From positions 248,001 through 312,000 of the forward strand of contig NZ_STGI01000006.1 of the NCBI RefSeq assembly GCF_004804275.1: 64,000 bases of DNA, read 5' to 3'. This document shows positions 41,395 to 50,448 of the stretch, one piece after another. The translations under genes were made by a program, and so were the position numbers. The DNA comes from Herbaspirillum sp. ST 5-3 (GTDB lineage: Bacteria > Pseudomonadota > Gammaproteobacteria > Burkholderiales > Burkholderiaceae_D). Every line of letters begins with the position of its first letter. Within the stretch, counting starts at the first letter, position 1. The notes under the pieces were generated by a model. The model saw only the letters and a program-made list of their open reading frames with translations. It was not told the DNA's origin and searched no databases.

Positions 41395-43857
41395 CTACGC
41401 CACCACCTGGGCGCACCGTGTGCCTGCCTGCAGCAGTCGCTCGATCGCCTTGACAGGCAGCGGATGACTGATGCAGGCGCCCTGGATCTCGTCACAGGAG
41501 GTGGTGCGAAGAAAGTCGAGATGCTGTTGCGTCTCGACGCCTTCGGCGACGACCGACAACTGCAAGGCGTGCGCCAGCGTAATGATGGCTTCGGCCAGTT
41601 TCCAGGTGCCGGCGTCTTCGGGGCGCGCCTGCAGCAGGAAGGAGCGGTCGAGTTTCAGGCTGTCGAGCGGGAAGCGGCACAGGTAGGATAGCGACGAATA
41701 GCCAGTGCCGAAATCATCGACGGCAAGCCGCAAGCCGAGTCCCTTCAATTCCTTCAGCAATCCGGCCGCCTGCTCCGGGTCTTCCATCAGTGCGGTCTCG
41801 GTCAACTCCAGTTCAAGCCGGCTTGCCGGCAATCCGCTGTCGCGCAGGGCGTCGATCACTGTCGTCAGCAGCTTCTGGCTGCGCAACTGGCGCGCGGACA
41901 GGTTGACGGAAATGCGCAGAGGCCGCCGGAAGTGCTCGCTCCATTGCTGCGCCTGCCGTGTCGCATGTTGCAGCACCCAGGCGCCGATCTCGTCGATCAG
42001 GCCGCTCTCTTCGGCCAGCGGGATGAATTCGTTCGGCGAGATCGGGCCGAGCTCCGGATGATTCCAGCGCAGCAGCGCTTCCATGCCGGTAATTTCCCCC
42101 GTTGCCAGCTCGACGCGCGGTTGATAGTGGACATCGAATTCCTTGCGCGACAACGCGTGGCGCAGCGCGCCCTGCAAGAGCATGCGCGAGCGCGAGGCGG
42201 CGCCCATTTCCGGAGTGAAAAGGCAATAGCAGTTGCCGCCGGATGCCTTCGCGCGGTACAGCGCGGTGTCGGCATTCTGCAGCAGGATGTCGCTGCTTGC
42301 GCCGTCGCGCGGGTAGAGGGCAACGCCGACCGATGCGGAAACCTTGACTTCATATCCGGCGATCACGATCGGCTTGTCGACCGCCTCGCAGAGCTTCTCG
42401 GCCAGGCGAACGGCCGATCGTTCGCCGTACTTGCACTCGGCCAGCACCACGAATTCGTCGCCGCCGAGGCGGGCAACCATGTCGTCCACGCGCACCAGTT
42501 GCCGCAGGCGTGCGGCAACCTCCTTCAGCAGCATGTCGCCGGCCGCATGGCCGAGCGAATCGTTGACTTCCTTGAAGTCGTCGAGGTCGATGAACAGGAC
42601 CGCCTGGCACATCGTCGCGCAACCCGCATCCAGGCGCTCCTTGAGGCGCTCCTGCAACCGGGCACGGTTGGGCAATTCGGTCAGCACGTCGCAGGTCGCC
42701 AGCCGCTCCAGCGCCCGCGCAGTACGGACTTCACGCGTGACATCACGGCTGACGCCGCGGTAGCCGCAGAACACACCGTTCTCGCTGAACGGCTCGCCGG
42801 AAATGCGCAGGTAACGGACCACCCCCGGATAGGCAGCCAGTTCTGCCGGGTACAGCAGGTCGTGAAAAGGCTTGCGCTCCGCCATGGCCTCCAGCGCGGC
42901 AAGCAGGCCGGGCTCCGACTGATCCTTCACATGCGCGGTGATGCTGGTGCCGAGCAATTCCTCGGGATGTATGCCAAGCCGGTCAAGAACGCCTTCGGAG
43001 AACACCGTGAAGCGTAGTGCCGTATCGGTTTCCCAGTACCAGTCGGATGAGAGCGTGGTCAGACTGCGAAAACGTTCCTCGCGACGCCGCAGCTCCTGCT
43101 CGGCCTCGATTTGCGCGGTGATGTCGCGCGCAACCGAAACAATCCCGAGCTTGACCCCGGTGTGCGGGTCGCGGATGGTGCGCGTGGTCGCGCCTAGCCA
43201 GACCCAGTGGCCGTTCTTGTGGCGGAAGCGAATGTTGACCAGCGCGCGCCGCTGTGCGGGCGTGCGCTTCGCGTCTTCCTTCAGGTCGTCGGGATGGATG
43301 TAATCGTAGACGTGGGTGCCGATCAGTTCGTGCGCCTCGTAACCGAGCGTGTCCTTGTGCGAAGGCGAGACATAGACATAGACGTTGTCCGCGTCGCTGT
43401 GCGAAATCATGTCGCCCGCGAACTCGGTCATCAGGCGATGCTCCAGTTCGCTGCGCGCGAGGCGGTCGACGGCATCGTGGCTGACCGACACGTCGACGAT
43501 GGTTCCGAAGTATCCACTCAGCCTGCCGTCAGGTGCAAAGCGCGGCGCGGCGGTTTCCATGATCCAGCGCGTCGAACCGTCGCTGCATTGCAGGCGGTAT
43601 TTCACCTGGTATTCGCGCTGATGCTGTCTGGCATCCAGAATCGCCCGCGTGGCCGATGCACGATCGTCCGGATGCATGAAGCGCTGCCAGTCGGTGAAAC
43701 TGACCTGGCCCGGATCGGCCAGGCCCTGCATGGCGCTCGGATTCAGGTAGGTGCAGCGGCCCTGGAGGTCGGTCTCCCATACAATCATCGCCGCTCTATC
43801 GGCGAGGCGGCGCGTGATCTCCTGCACACTGCGGGCACCGGGAGTGATGACGGTCAT
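41395..43857 (-). CDS. PAS-PAS-PAS-GGDEF-EAL c-di-GMP protein
   Basis: An 820-residue cytoplasmic protein. Three PAS domains (about 15-130, 140-260 and 265-385) end in PAC-type segments (GYFGTIVDVS, LGIVSVARDIT, GYRGVSRDVT). The GGDEF domain has DLDDFK and intact RLGGDEF, and the EAL domain has MEALLRW, ELTETALM, DDFGTGYSSL and EGVETQQHL. Both catalytic sets look intact. No transmembrane or receiver segment is present, so the PAS domains presumably sense a cytoplasmic cue such as redox state or a small ligand. It converges with the Crp/Fnr gene (3 bases apart) and stands alone. Confidence 0.94.
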   Translation of the reverse strand: MTVITPGARSVQEITRRLADRAAMIVWETDLQGRCTYLNPSAMQGLADPGQVSFTDWQRFMHPDDRASATRAILDARQHQREYQVKYRLQCSDGSTRWIMETAAPRFAPDGRLSGYFGTIVDVSVSHDAVDRLARSELEHRLMTEFAGDMISHSDADNVYVYVSPSHKDTLGYEAHELIGTHVYDYIHPDDLKEDAKRTPAQRRALVNIRFRHKNGHWVWLGATTRTIRDPHTGVKLGIVSVARDITAQIEAEQELRRREERFRSLTTLSSDWYWETDTALRFTVFSEGVLDRLGIHPEELLGTSITAHVKDQSEPGLLAALEAMAERKPFHDLLYPAELAAYPGVVRYLRISGEPFSENGVFCGYRGVSRDVTREVRTARALERLATCDVLTELPNRARLQERLKERLDAGCATMCQAVLFIDLDDFKEVNDSLGHAAGDMLLKEVAARLRQLVRVDDMVARLGGDEFVVLAECKYGERSAVRLAEKLCEAVDKPIVIAGYEVKVSASVGVALYPRDGASSDILLQNADTALYRAKASGGNCYCLFTPEMGAASRSRMLLQGALRHALSRKEFDVHYQPRVELATGEITGMEALLRWNHPELGPISPNEFIPLAEESGLIDEIGAWVLQHATRQAQQWSEHFRRPLRISVNLSARQLRSQKLLTTVIDALRDSGLPASRLELELTETALMEDPEQAAGLLKELKGLGLRLAVDDFGTGYSSLSYLCRFPLDSLKLDRSFLLQARPEDAGTWKLAEAIITLAHALQLSVVAEGVETQQHLDFLRTTSCDEIQGACISHPLPVKAIERLLQAGTRCAQVVA

Positions 43858-44323
43858 TGCGATTCCAAGCCCTTTCCAAGCCTGCCGGTTTTTCCGGGCT
43901 CGGCGGGACTATCCTCCGCCGTCAGGAACAACCTCTCGATTCAAGCGCTTGCTTCATGAAAAATCTGCGTCGCTGCGGCGCGCTCATGCCGCATGAGATC
44001 TGGATTTCCATTATCCAATAACTTTGGGGGAAAGACGCTTTTCGTCTGGAATTATGGAGATAAGTGTGGCGCGCCGCGCGAGAAGCCGGCAGATAGCCAA
44101 AGAAACAACGTTCGGCACGAATCCCGTCCAACTCGCAGGGATAACGGCTATTTGCGGCGAGTGCCGCACTCGGACGCCAGGTCAGAAGCGGAACAGTTCC
44201 ACCGGAGTCCTCGAGCCGCACGCCTCCAAACGTAAGCATTCGTTAAATCCACTTTTATTTTAGGGAAATTTTCCCTAAAATCTCACGACCCACGCTTCGT
44301 GTCGTGTGGATGGAGGCTAATGT
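43858..44323. other. intergenic region upstream of dsbD
   Basis: About 465 bases between divergent genes, no supportable protein. It contains the 23-base palindrome at 44258-44280 (listed), then a short hairpin CACGAC/GTCGTG near 44284-44306 and the dsbD ribosome site GGAGG. The promoter of the PAS-GGDEF-EAL gene must also lie here. Confidence 0.6.
44258..44280. promoter_or_regulatory. palindromic operator upstream of dsbD (GGGAAATTTTCCC core)
   Basis: A 23-base palindrome with 11-bp arms whose core GGGAAATTTTCCC (44263-44275) recurs exactly at 48438-48450. It lies about 45 bases before the dsbD ATG, where a repressor or activator would act. No T-run makes it a terminator for either strand that would fit a gene end. 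Confidence 0.65.
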
Positions 44324-46168
44324 ATGTGGATCAGCGTGTGTTGGACCAGAATTTCTCGCAGGCTGTTGTTCGGCCTGATCCTTCTTGCCGGACTGGCAAC
44401 CAGCGCCACGGCCGACGATTTCCTCGCGCCCGAGCAGGCGTTCGCTTTCTCCGCCAAGGCGGTTGACCGGCAGACCGTGCGGCTGCATTGGGACATCGCT
44501 CCCGGCTATCACCTGTATCGCGAGCGCATCGAGGTGCAGCCGGAGTCGAAGGAAGTGCAACTGGAGCCGCTCGCGCTTCCGCCCGGAAAAGACCAATTCG
44601 ATCCCAATTTCAACAAGACCATGGCGATCTATGAGGGAGCGCTGGATGTGGACGTACACCTCATCAGGGGCAGCAAGAGCATGCCGGTCAGCGTGGGGTG
44701 GCAAGGATGTGCCGATGCAGGGCTGTGCTATCCGCCGGCCACGAGCAGGCTTGACCTGGCGAGCGTGGGGCTTGCCGCTGCGGACGACGCGCCGCTGACG
44801 GCACAGCCGGTTTCAGCCGCGCCGTCGCAGCAGGCCGCATCGGCGACGGACTCGATCGCATCAACGCTGGCATCGGGGAGCCTGCTGCGCACGATGGGCA
44901 TGTTCTGGCTGGCCGGGCTGCTGCTGTCGTTCACGCCGTGCGTACTGCCGATGGTGCCCATCCTGTCCTCGCTGATCGCGGGCCAGTCCGGTACCGTGAG
45001 CCGCGGCAAGGGATTTGCTCTTGCGCTGGCCTACTCGCTCGGCATGGCGCTGGTTTACGCCGCATTCGGCGTCGCGGCCGGCCTGGCCGGTGAAGGGCTG
45101 GCGGCGGCGCTGCAGAACCCCTGGGTGCTGGGCGCCTTTGCGCTGTTGCTGACGGCGCTCGCGCTGTCGATGTTCGGCTTGTACGAACTGCAGATGCCGA
45201 GCGCAATCCAGAGCCGCGCCACCGGCTGGTCCAACCGGTTTCGGGGCGGCTCCTTTGTCGGCGTTTTCATCATGGGCGGTGTCTCGGCGCTGGTTGTAGG
45301 GCCGTGTGTGGCCGCGCCGCTGGCCGGTGCGCTGGTCTATATCGCGCAAACGCATGATGTGCTGCTGGGCGGAGCGGCCCTGTTCGCGATGGCGCTGGGC
45401 ATGGGTGTGCCGCTGCTCCTGGTCGGCCTGTCGGCGGGGAGCCTGCTGCCGCGGGCCGGCGCCTGGATGGAACGCGTCAAGCAGCTGTTCGGCATGATGC
45501 TTCTCGGGGTTGCGGTCTGGATGGTGTCGCCAGTGCTGCCGGCTGCGGTGCATATGCTGCTGTGGGCGGCATGGCTGCTGACGGCTGCTGCGCTTCTCGG
45601 ATTGTTTGGCGCAGCGGCATCGCAGTCGAGCCCGCCGGTTGCGGCGCGTGCGGCAGGCGCGGGTCTTCTGGCGCTGGCGATAGTGCTGCTGGTGGGCGCG
45701 GCGTCGGGAGGGCAGTCAGTGCTGCAGCCACTGGCACATCTGCGCGCAATTCCTGGCACTGCTGGCGCTGCCGGCAATGCTGTGACCGCCGCGCGCTCCG
45801 GCCTGCAATTCGAGCGCGTGACCAGCACACAGGCGCTCGATGCCGCGCTGGCGCAAGCGCAGCAAAAGGGGCAAGCGGTGATGCTGGATTTTTATGCCGA
45901 CTGGTGCGTGTCGTGCAAGGAATTCGAGAATTTCACCTTCAGCGATCCGCAGGTGAAGGAACGCCTGGGCAAGGTGCGGCTGCTGCAAGCCGACGTGACC
46001 GACAACAACGCGGAACAGAAAGCCTTGCTCAAGCGGTTCGGTCTGTTCGGCCCGCCGGCCATCGTCTTCTTTGACAGTGCCGCGACCTCACGTGTGACGC
46101 ACAAGGTGATCGGTTACCAGCCGCCGAAGGATTTCCTCGCGTCGCTCAGCACCGCCGCCATCCGCTGA
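44324..46168 (+). CDS. dsbD: thiol:disulfide interchange protein DsbD
   Basis: A 614-residue DsbD that carries electrons from cytoplasmic thioredoxin across the inner membrane to periplasmic partners. A signal peptide and alpha domain with CADAGLC (near residue 135) precede eight transmembrane helices containing the two membrane cysteines (FTPCVLPMVP and VGPCVAAPL), and the C-terminal gamma domain has thioredoxin motif FYADWCVSCKEFE near residue 525. GGAGG precedes the ATG. DsbD feeds reducing power to cytochrome c maturation and DsbC; here the nearby TlpA-like redoxin is a likely client. A shared palindrome upstream suggests common control. Confidence 0.95.
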   Translation: MWISVCWTRISRRLLFGLILLAGLATSATADDFLAPEQAFAFSAKAVDRQTVRLHWDIAPGYHLYRERIEVQPESKEVQLEPLALPPGKDQFDPNFNKTMAIYEGALDVDVHLIRGSKSMPVSVGWQGCADAGLCYPPATSRLDLASVGLAAADDAPLTAQPVSAAPSQQAASATDSIASTLASGSLLRTMGMFWLAGLLLSFTPCVLPMVPILSSLIAGQSGTVSRGKGFALALAYSLGMALVYAAFGVAAGLAGEGLAAALQNPWVLGAFALLLTALALSMFGLYELQMPSAIQSRATGWSNRFRGGSFVGVFIMGGVSALVVGPCVAAPLAGALVYIAQTHDVLLGGAALFAMALGMGVPLLLVGLSAGSLLPRAGAWMERVKQLFGMMLLGVAVWMVSPVLPAAVHMLLWAAWLLTAAALLGLFGAAASQSSPPVAARAAGAGLLALAIVLLVGAASGGQSVLQPLAHLRAIPGTAGAAGNAVTAARSGLQFERVTSTQALDAALAQAQQKGQAVMLDFYADWCVSCKEFENFTFSDPQVKERLGKVRLLQADVTDNNAEQKALLKRFGLFGPPAIVFFDSAATSRVTHKVIGYQPPKDFLASLSTAAIR

Positions 46169-46179
46169 CGGTGCGGAAA

Positions 46180-46200
46180 GCCGCCCCTTGGCGGGGCGGC
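46180..46200. terminator. strong hairpin between convergent dsbD and DUF5666 genes
   Basis: GCCGCCCC and GGGGCGGC form an 8-bp stem with a 5-base loop between the two convergent stop codons. There is no T-run, so it may only aid Rho-dependent stopping. Confidence 0.45.
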
Positions 46201-46207
46201 GTCCTCG

Positions 46208-47335
46208 TCAGGTTTCGATTTCCAGCTCGGTCACCATCAGCACATCGCCTGCCTTGTTGCCCTTGACCTTCACCTTGATTCCCGCCTTGAGGTCGGCAGC
46301 GGTGCCATGACTGATCACGGCTTGCGAGGCATCGCAACGCTGTCCGCGCACCACGAAGTTGGCAACACTGGTGAATTGCTCGATGGTCGCCTCGATTTCC
46401 ACTTCCGTCAGCGTTTGCTCGCTCTCGGCTTCCAACTTGGTCGCCTTCAGCACGCCGGCCTGCCACGTGCCCTCGGCCTCGAGCCGGGCGCCGGCGGTGA
46501 TCTGCAGCGTGGACGGACTCAGGACCGCGCTGCTCGCATCGACCTCGATGCTGCCCATCATGAAATGACGGGCCGACAGCACACTGGTCACGACGCCTTC
46601 GACTTCACCCTCGCCCTGCGCGGTTCCCGCAAGCGGGCCTTGCAGCCTGACGCTCGCGACCTCCAGACTGTCACCCGCGGCAGATAGCGTGCCGGTGACC
46701 CGCACCAGGTCGCCTGCGTTCAATGTCCCGGCCGCTGTACCGGTCAGCACGACGCCATTGAGCAAGCGCTGGCCGCTGGTCACGCCGACCACGCCGCTGC
46801 TCACGGCCGCCGTGTCCGGGACGATGGCCACGCGGGTTGCCGTCCAGCTGCGTCCGTCGGCGCTCGCCTGCAATCCCCACACCGCCACGCGCAAGCCGGG
46901 CGACAACTGCGCCGCCGAGGCAACGCCGTCGAACATGGTGCCGCTGTCGGTCTTGATGGTCATGCCGTTGAGCGTGAACTGACCGGCGGCAAGCTGCGAA
47001 ATCACGCCCTGCGCCACCGACCATACCTCGATCCGCTCGGCGGTACCCAGGGTCGGCGTCGCGCCGCGCTGTCCCTGCACGCTGGCCACCATGCCGATGC
47101 GCAGGTCGGACGAGCGCGCCGCCATGCCGTTCACCTGAACCGTCGCATTCACGTCATCGAACTTGATGTTGTTGACCACGACGCTGCCGAAACCGGAGAT
47201 CGACCCTTGCGCATACATGCCGGTGCCGCCCGTGCCAGGCATTCCGACCTGCGTCCCGCCCCCGCAGGCCACGAGGGCCGATATGGCAATGGCGAGCACG
47301 CTGCGCCGCGACAGTCTCACTGTCCAAGGTTTCAT
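46208..47335 (-). CDS. DUF5666 lipoprotein
   Basis: A 375-residue exported lipoprotein. ATG 47335 overlaps the DUF6502 stop (ATGA). The signal peptide ends in a lipobox (ISALVACGGG). The mature part is made of about five repeated beta modules of 60-70 residues, each with a Gly-rich turn and a strand like GSISGFGSVVVNNIKFDD or VEGVVTSVLSARHFMMGSIE, the DUF5666 pattern (OB-fold-like). The C-terminal module has one Cys (RGQRCDAS). Function is unknown; as a secreted multi-module beta protein it may be a surface scaffold. Coupled to DUF6502 and adjacent to redox genes. Confidence 0.85.
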   Translation of the reverse strand: MKPWTVRLSRRSVLAIAISALVACGGGTQVGMPGTGGTGMYAQGSISGFGSVVVNNIKFDDVNATVQVNGMAARSSDLRIGMVASVQGQRGATPTLGTAERIEVWSVAQGVISQLAAGQFTLNGMTIKTDSGTMFDGVASAAQLSPGLRVAVWGLQASADGRSWTATRVAIVPDTAAVSSGVVGVTSGQRLLNGVVLTGTAAGTLNAGDLVRVTGTLSAAGDSLEVASVRLQGPLAGTAQGEGEVEGVVTSVLSARHFMMGSIEVDASSAVLSPSTLQITAGARLEAEGTWQAGVLKATKLEAESEQTLTEVEIEATIEQFTSVANFVVRGQRCDASQAVISHGTAADLKAGIKVKVKGNKAGDVLMVTELEIET

Positions 47336-48267
47336 GTTGACCTCTTTCGTCTGGTTTTCGACGCGGCCGCTTTGGCCGCCTTGCTGTTGGATGCGGTGTC
47401 GGGCTGGGGCGCGTCGTGGAAATAGACGCCGAAGCGGATCCGGTGTTTTGCTCCCTCGCTGCCGGCGCTGCGCTGCTTCGCGGCGGACGCCATCTGCAGG
47501 AATTGCTGCAGGGCGGTGCTCCACAGGCGGCGCGCCAGTTGCTGCAGCTGCTCGGCCTCGACAGGCGGGAGATTCTCCAGGAAGGCGCTTTGCTCCAGCA
47601 TCAGCGGATTGCGCCGGCCGGGTGCCAGGTTGTGGACGGCGGTGGCGAGGTGGTCGCTGACGTTCGCTGCGAGGAAATGGAAGGATTCGCTCAAGCCCTT
47701 GTTCGGCACAAAGGATGTCGACTTGAGATGCACGTAACCGTCCTCGCTCAGTTCCACCACACCCAGCCGATCCAGCTCGTCCAGCACGGCGCGCGCGCCC
47801 ACGTCGCGCGTGACCTCGGCGACCAGCGTGCTGAAGTCCGGCTCGCCGGCATGGCCCCGCTTCGGCGTGCGCGCCAGCGGGCGGGCGGTCTGTTCCGCCG
47901 TCAGGAAGCGCGGCTCGCTGATCCAGCGTGCCACCACCGATGCGGCCACGGGCACCATGGGCGGTGCCGGATCGGCAGCGGCCGGCGTATCGCGCAGGCG
48001 TTTCACGTCCTTGCGATGGACGCCGGTCAGGATCGCAATGCGGGCGTCCGAGCTGCCCTTGTCGGCCAGGCCGTAGGCGCCGACGGCTTCATCCACCAGC
48101 GCCTTCTTCAGCAGTTCCACCATGGAAGGCAGTTGCAGGCCGTGGTCAATCATCAGCCGCGCCAACGGCTGCAAAAGGCGTGCGATGGCCTCTGCCGCGA
48201 GCGCCGGCTCGGGCAGGCCCGAGGCGGGCTGCGCTTCGGGTTCGGCAGGTGGTTTGCGCGCGCTCAT
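47332..48267 (-). CDS. DUF6502 putative regulator
   Basis: A 311-residue cytoplasmic protein of the DUF6502 family. The N-terminal 100 residues look like a helix-turn-helix region (LARLMIDHGLQLPSMVELLK, SDARIAILTGVHRKDVKRLR), which supports DNA binding. The middle has VLDELDRLGVVELSEDGYVH, a winged-helix-like segment, and the C-terminus is a helical region ending in a basic tail. It is divergent from the tlpA-like operon and shares an intergenic region holding GGGAAATTTTCCC, also found upstream of dsbD. I infer it is the regulator of this block; not demonstrated. Confidence 0.75.
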   Translation of the reverse strand: MSARKPPAEPEAQPASGLPEPALAAEAIARLLQPLARLMIDHGLQLPSMVELLKKALVDEAVGAYGLADKGSSDARIAILTGVHRKDVKRLRDTPAAADPAPPMVPVAASVVARWISEPRFLTAEQTARPLARTPKRGHAGEPDFSTLVAEVTRDVGARAVLDELDRLGVVELSEDGYVHLKSTSFVPNKGLSESFHFLAANVSDHLATAVHNLAPGRRNPLMLEQSAFLENLPPVEAEQLQQLARRLWSTALQQFLQMASAAKQRSAGSEGAKHRIRFGVYFHDAPQPDTASNSKAAKAAASKTRRKRST

Positions 48268-48437
48268 GAAGGTTTTCGATATGGCCGGAAAGGAGGAATT
48301 ATGCCCGCTCGGAACCTGTTCCGGTTTTTTTACAAGGCTGCGCCCGCCTGAAAAAGACCCTGAACAGGTTTTTACATTTGCTTACGAATTTGTCAGCGGG
48401 TTGCTTGACAGCACGTTTCAAATCGCTGACTATTTAT

Positions 48438-48450
48438 GGGAAATTTTCCC
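48438..48450. promoter_or_regulatory. second copy of the GGGAAATTTTCCC palindrome
   Basis: An exact 13-base match to the core upstream of dsbD, in the divergent region between DUF6502 (start 48267) and the tlpA-like gene (start 48513), 63 bases before the latter's ATG. Flanks differ, so the core alone is conserved. Confidence 0.65.
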
Positions 48451-48512
48451 AAATTATCGAATTCAACGCAAGCCTTTTCCGCGTTTTCCCACTTCGCAAG
48501 GAGCTACCGACG

Positions 48513-49025
48513 ATGAAAAATCTCCACCTACCAGCGGTCATGGCGACCGGCGTCGCCTTCGCGGCGCTGCTATGCGTTCCGGCGCAGGCCGTCGAAACCG
48601 GCCAGTCCGCTCCCGATTTCGAACTGCCCGGCCGGGCCAGCGCCGTCAAGCTCAGCGACTTCAAGGGCAAGACCGTCTACCTGGATTTCTGGGCATCCTG
48701 GTGCGGCCCCTGCAAGCAGTCGTTTCCGTGGATGAACGAGATGCAGTCCCGCTATGGCAGCAAGGGATTGCGGGTGGTGGCGGTCAACGTCGATCAGAAG
48801 CCCGACGACGCAAAGGCATTCCTCAGCGCCAACCCCGCCGGCTTCGACGTGGCCTTCGACCAGGCCGGCAAGGTCCCGCACGCTTATGCGATCAAGGGCA
48901 TGCCGACCTCGATGCTGATCGGGCCGGACGGCAAGGTGCTGATGGTGCACGGCGGCTTCAAGGAAGAGAAGCGCGAGGAACTGGAGCGCCACATCAAGAC
49001 CGCGCTCAATCTGAAGGATCAATGA
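48513..49025 (+). CDS. TlpA-like periplasmic thioredoxin
   Basis: A 170-residue redoxin. ATG 48513 has AAGGAG nine bases upstream and gives a signal peptide (MATGVAFAALLCVPAQA). The body is a TlpA/ResA-type thioredoxin fold: APDFELPGR, LDFWASWCGPCKQSFPWMNE with the active-site WCGPC, and the cis-proline loop GMPTSMLIGPDG. Such proteins reduce specific periplasmic disulfides, for example in apocytochrome c or copper-site proteins, using electrons from DsbD or CcdA. First gene of an operon with DUF4266, DUF3570, apbE and a cytochrome lipoprotein; its stop overlaps the next start. Confidence 0.93.
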   Translation: MKNLHLPAVMATGVAFAALLCVPAQAVETGQSAPDFELPGRASAVKLSDFKGKTVYLDFWASWCGPCKQSFPWMNEMQSRYGSKGLRVVAVNVDQKPDDAKAFLSANPAGFDVAFDQAGKVPHAYAIKGMPTSMLIGPDGKVLMVHGGFKEEKREELERHIKTALNLKDQ

Positions 49026-49249
49026 TGAAGACGGCCCTCCTCCTGATGTCCCTCGCGGGCCTGTCGCTGCTCGGCGGCTGCGCCAATCTCGGCCAGGTCA
49101 GCCCCTGGGAAAAAGGCAATCTCGCCAAGCCGGCCATGACTTTCGAAGGCGATCCGCTCGACCAGCGCTTCGTGCAACACATCTACGGCAGCAAGGAAAA
49201 CTCCAGCGGCGGCTATGGCGTCGGCGGTGGCGGCTGCGGATGCAACTAG
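49022..49249 (+). CDS. DUF4266 small lipoprotein with a Cys-Gly C-terminus
   Basis: A 75-residue lipoprotein of the DUF4266 family. The signal peptide ends in lipobox LLGGCANL. The mature part is about 55 residues (VSPWEKGNLAKPAMTFEGDP, then DQRFVQHIYGSKE) and ends YGVGGGGCGCN, where two cysteines two apart in a Gly tail look like a metal or heme/flavin attachment or a thiol relay. The start overlaps the TlpA-like stop (ATGATG). Always small and found beside DUF3570 genes, so a role together is likely. Whether the tail is modified is unknown. Confidence 0.85.
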   Translation: MMKTALLLMSLAGLSLLGGCANLGQVSPWEKGNLAKPAMTFEGDPLDQRFVQHIYGSKENSSGGYGVGGGGCGCN

Positions 49250-49260
49250 AGGACGAACCC

Positions 49261-50439
49261 ATGACGAAGAATTCCCACGGTCCACAGGCCGCGACCGGCG
49301 TGCTGCTCGCGTCGCTGATGCTGCCCGGCCTGGCGGCGCTGAGCGCCCTCGCGCCATCGAACGCATCGGCGGAAAACGCCCCGGAAAAAACCACCATCGG
49401 CGTCAAGTACGGCAGCTACAAGGACAGCCAGCCCGGCTGGGAGCGCGTCAAGGTCAACGCGCCGCAGGTCTATGTGCAGGCACCTGTCGCCGGCGAATGG
49501 TCGATCGAAGGTTCCGCCGTGGCCGACAGCGTCTCGGGCGCGTCGCCGCGCATGCATACGCAGCGTTCGGGCGCCAGCAACATGAGCGACGAGCGCAAGG
49601 CCGGCGACTTCAAGGTGACGCGCTACATGCCGCGTGCCGCCGTGTCGGCGAGCGTGGCGTACTCGGACGAACACGACTACACTTCGCGCGCCTTCGGCAT
49701 CGACGGCCGCTGGTCTTCCGAGGACAACAACCGCACCTGGACGCTCGGCTACGGCACCTCGATCGACCGGATCGACAACACCTCCAACGGCGTCAACACG
49801 GCGATCAACCAGCGCAAGCGCACCCATGAAATCATGGCCGGCGTCACGCAGGTGCTGACTCCCGCGGACATCGCGCAACTCAACATCACGCGCAGCACCG
49901 GACACGGCTACTTCAACGACCCCTACAAGTCGTTCGACCAGCGGCCCGGCGAACGCAATGCGTGGATCGGCCTGGTGCGCTGGAACCACTATGTCGAACA
50001 GTTCGGCGCCGCGCTGCGCAGCAGCTACCGCTACTACAGCGATACCTTCGGCGTGAAATCGCATACCGTGGGCCTGGACTGGGTGCAGCCAGCGGGCAAG
50101 TGGACCCTGACGCCGGGCGTGCGCTACTACACGCAAAGCGCGGCGCATTTCTACCTCGATCCGAAGTTCGATGCCCAGGGCGGATACGACATGACCGCCA
50201 CCATCCTCGGCGCGATTGCCGTGCCGGGCGACAAATCCTTCGACCAGCGGCTCGCCGCCTTCGGCGCCACCACGCTGTCGATGAAGGTCGCCTACGCCTT
50301 CACGCCGGACACGAGCGCCGACATCAAGGTCGAGACCTATCGGCAGACGTCCGGAATGCGCTTGGGCGGGAATGGCAGCCCCGGCCTCGATCCCTTCCGC
50401 GCGCGCTTCATGCAGGTCGGCCTGACCCATCGCTTCTGA
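49261..50439 (+). CDS. DUF3570 outer-membrane beta-barrel protein with flavinylation-like motif
   Basis: A 392-residue protein of the DUF3570 family. ATG 49261 has GAGGA upstream and gives a signal peptide (VLLASLMLPGLAALSALAPS, then NASA). The mature part alternates polar and hydrophobic residues in many beta-strands and ends GLTHRF with a terminal Phe, the mark of outer-membrane barrels. Near residue 90 is VADSVSGASPRMHT, which fits the D-x-x-[ST]-G-A-[ST] site where ApbE attaches FMN in NqrC/RnfG-type proteins; a second SGAS follows. With apbE next door, covalent FMN attachment is a strong inference. Confidence 0.85.
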   Translation: MTKNSHGPQAATGVLLASLMLPGLAALSALAPSNASAENAPEKTTIGVKYGSYKDSQPGWERVKVNAPQVYVQAPVAGEWSIEGSAVADSVSGASPRMHTQRSGASNMSDERKAGDFKVTRYMPRAAVSASVAYSDEHDYTSRAFGIDGRWSSEDNNRTWTLGYGTSIDRIDNTSNGVNTAINQRKRTHEIMAGVTQVLTPADIAQLNITRSTGHGYFNDPYKSFDQRPGERNAWIGLVRWNHYVEQFGAALRSSYRYYSDTFGVKSHTVGLDWVQPAGKWTLTPGVRYYTQSAAHFYLDPKFDAQGGYDMTATILGAIAVPGDKSFDQRLAAFGATTLSMKVAYAFTPDTSADIKVETYRQTSGMRLGGNGSPGLDPFRARFMQVGLTHRF

Positions 50440-50448
50440 AGGTGACCA

